A DNA stretch of 64,000 bases from Gelatoporia subvermispora B (lineage: Eukaryota > Basidiomycota > Agaricomycetes > Polyporales > Gelatoporiaceae). Location of the stretch: positions 2,030,879-2,094,878 of the forward strand of contig KB445791.1 in assembly GCA_000320605.2 (NCBI GenBank), written 5' to 3'. Shown here piece after piece: positions 63,006-64,000 of the stretch (positions within the stretch are counted from its first letter, which is position 1; every line of letters begins with the position of its first letter). The notes below the pieces were generated by a model, which saw only the letters and a program-made list of their open reading frames with translations, had not been told where the DNA came from and did not search any database. A program made the translations under genes and the position numbers.

Positions 63006-64000
63006 TTACGCAAGAACTTCCTTCAGAATTGCGACGATCTTCATCACCTCATCGACGGTATTGTAGTGCACCAACGAAATTCGGACGACTCCATCGTCGA
63101 CAATCAAGGCGGGCCTCAGCGACTCTACTAGGGTGTAGGCGTAGAAATGGCCGTATCTGATCCCAATCTATAACGGACACCCAAAAATCAACGCGTGAGT
63201 GACTCTGTCGGGGGGAACCTGAGTCTGACGTACGTTGCCTGTCTTGTCAAATGCATTCACGATCTCCTTGCTGTTGATGGGCCTTTCACCAACGACAACG
63301 AAGCTGATTGTCGGAACTCTCGCAACCGAGACATACTCTTCCCCGACGAGACGGACGCCACGATCTGCTTGCCCGCGCAGGTATTCGAGAAGTGGATTGA
63401 GCAATGCTTGCTCATGAGATGCGATAGCATCAAACGCATCGTCGAGAACCCCTGAGGACGTCAGAGACCGAAGATACGGTGGCACTGCAGTGCATCCGTA
63501 CACTAGCTCGTAGCCGGGTCCACCTGGCTGGAGTTTGTACGGTTTCTCCGATACATCGAGGAAGTGGTGCGCAAGGGAGGAGAGCGCACGCAAGGCCTGG
63601 CTGCGCACATAGAGGACCGACGTGTGTGGGCCATAGACCTAGAGTACCATGCATGATATGTCAAACTAAACCAGTCAGCTGAGAATGGCCAGGAATCCTG
63701 ACCTTGTACATGGAGAAGTAACAGTATTCCACGTCCCATGCGCGGACATCCATGCGCCTGTGCGGGGCGTACGCCACACAGTCAACACAGACCTCGGTCT
63801 TTCGCGCACCCAATGCCTGCGCTCGCTCCCGGATAGCGCGAACGACCTCAGCTACGGGAACGACGGACCCCAGGATATTAGAGCACGCGGTAAAGGCAAC
63901 GAGGCGTGTTTTGGCAGTAACAAGTGAGATGAGTGATGCCAACTGCAGCCCAACGGCATACGGATTGTTCGGCGAGGAGGCGAGCTGCTCGGCATTCCAC
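63006..64000 (-). CDS. Class V aminotransferase, cysteine-desulfurase-like (5' part off window)
   Basis: PLP enzyme of the SufS/CsdA-like branch of class V aminotransferases. The window holds the middle and end. The highest-coordinate part reads NPYAVGLQLASLISLVTAKT and RLVAFTACSNILGSVVPVAE; ASNxLGxxxP-type text is the family's substrate-domain motif. EVCVDCVAYAPHRRMDVRAW leads into YCYFSMYKV, where the Lys is the expected PLP lysine, and GPHTS after an intron. Further on are SLAHHFLDVSEKPYKLQPGG, AFDAIASHEQALLNPLLEYL, VPTISFVVVGERPINSKEIV and, after the last intron, IGIRYGHFYAYTL and VRISLVHYNTVDEVMKIV, with TAA at 63006. Substrate cannot be named from this part. Introns near 63173-63233 and 63636-63691. 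Confidence 0.87.

Overview
This window looks like nuclear DNA of a basidiomycete fungus, probably a mushroom- or bracket-forming agaricomycete. Protein-coding genes alternate between strands and are cut by many introns of about 48-65 nt with GT-AG borders. The proteins match fungal families, including several typical of basidiomycetes: an RNA-dependent RNA polymerase, a BTB protein with CxxC pairs, a 4E-T-like protein, and conserved unknowns. I found 28 protein genes, two of them cut by the window edges. I found no credible transposon, rRNA, tRNA or CRISPR array. All start and intron assignments come from reading splice signals and protein continuity by eye.

Layout. 1-9.6 kb: the tail of an unknown gene, a Sec7-PH Arf-GEF (-), a small HW/NCQxW protein (+), Pescadillo/NOP7 (-) and snRNP SmD2 (+), the last two sharing a bidirectional promoter. 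9.8-19 kb: RNA-dependent RNA polymerase (-), a LYR-motif mitochondrial protein (-) and a 4E-T-like eIF4E-binding protein (+). 19-23 kb: a 4-kb gene-poor stretch leading into a G1-type cyclin with a leader uORF and MBF/SBF-like boxes. 25.8-31.7 kb: a Gfo/Idh/MocA oxidoreductase with unusually small exons (-) and a conserved unknown (+). 33-42 kb: ITC1-like ISWI partner (+), AVT1-type vacuolar amino acid transporter (+), eIF3k (-) and WDR5/Swd3 (+). 42.6-47.6 kb: hexa-ubiquitin (+), UTP23 (-), EMC7 (+) and an unknown (-). 47.9-55.5 kb: a secreted CAP/PR-1 protein (+), DLT1 (+), a GST-like protein (-), a BTB protein (-) and NADH-cytochrome b5 reductase (-). 57-64 kb: a MAP-kinase-type dual-specificity phosphatase (+), TVP23 (-), a multi-pass membrane protein (+) and a class V aminotransferase/cysteine-desulfurase-like enzyme (-, cut by the edge).

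This is mostly core eukaryotic gene content: ribosome assembly (PES1, UTP23), translation (eIF3k, 4E-T), splicing (SmD2), chromatin (ITC1, WDR5), ER/Golgi function (EMC7, TVP23, Sec7 GEF, DLT1) and signalling (cyclin, phosphatase). Several genes are paired head to head over 160-280 bp, so shared promoters are likely. I see no operon-like or biosynthetic cluster and no clear candidate for a new multi-gene system. The most unusual structures are the 8-nt and 6-nt exons plus a GC-AG intron in the oxidoreductase gene, the tiny exons of SmD2, and the regulatory leader of the cyclin gene.
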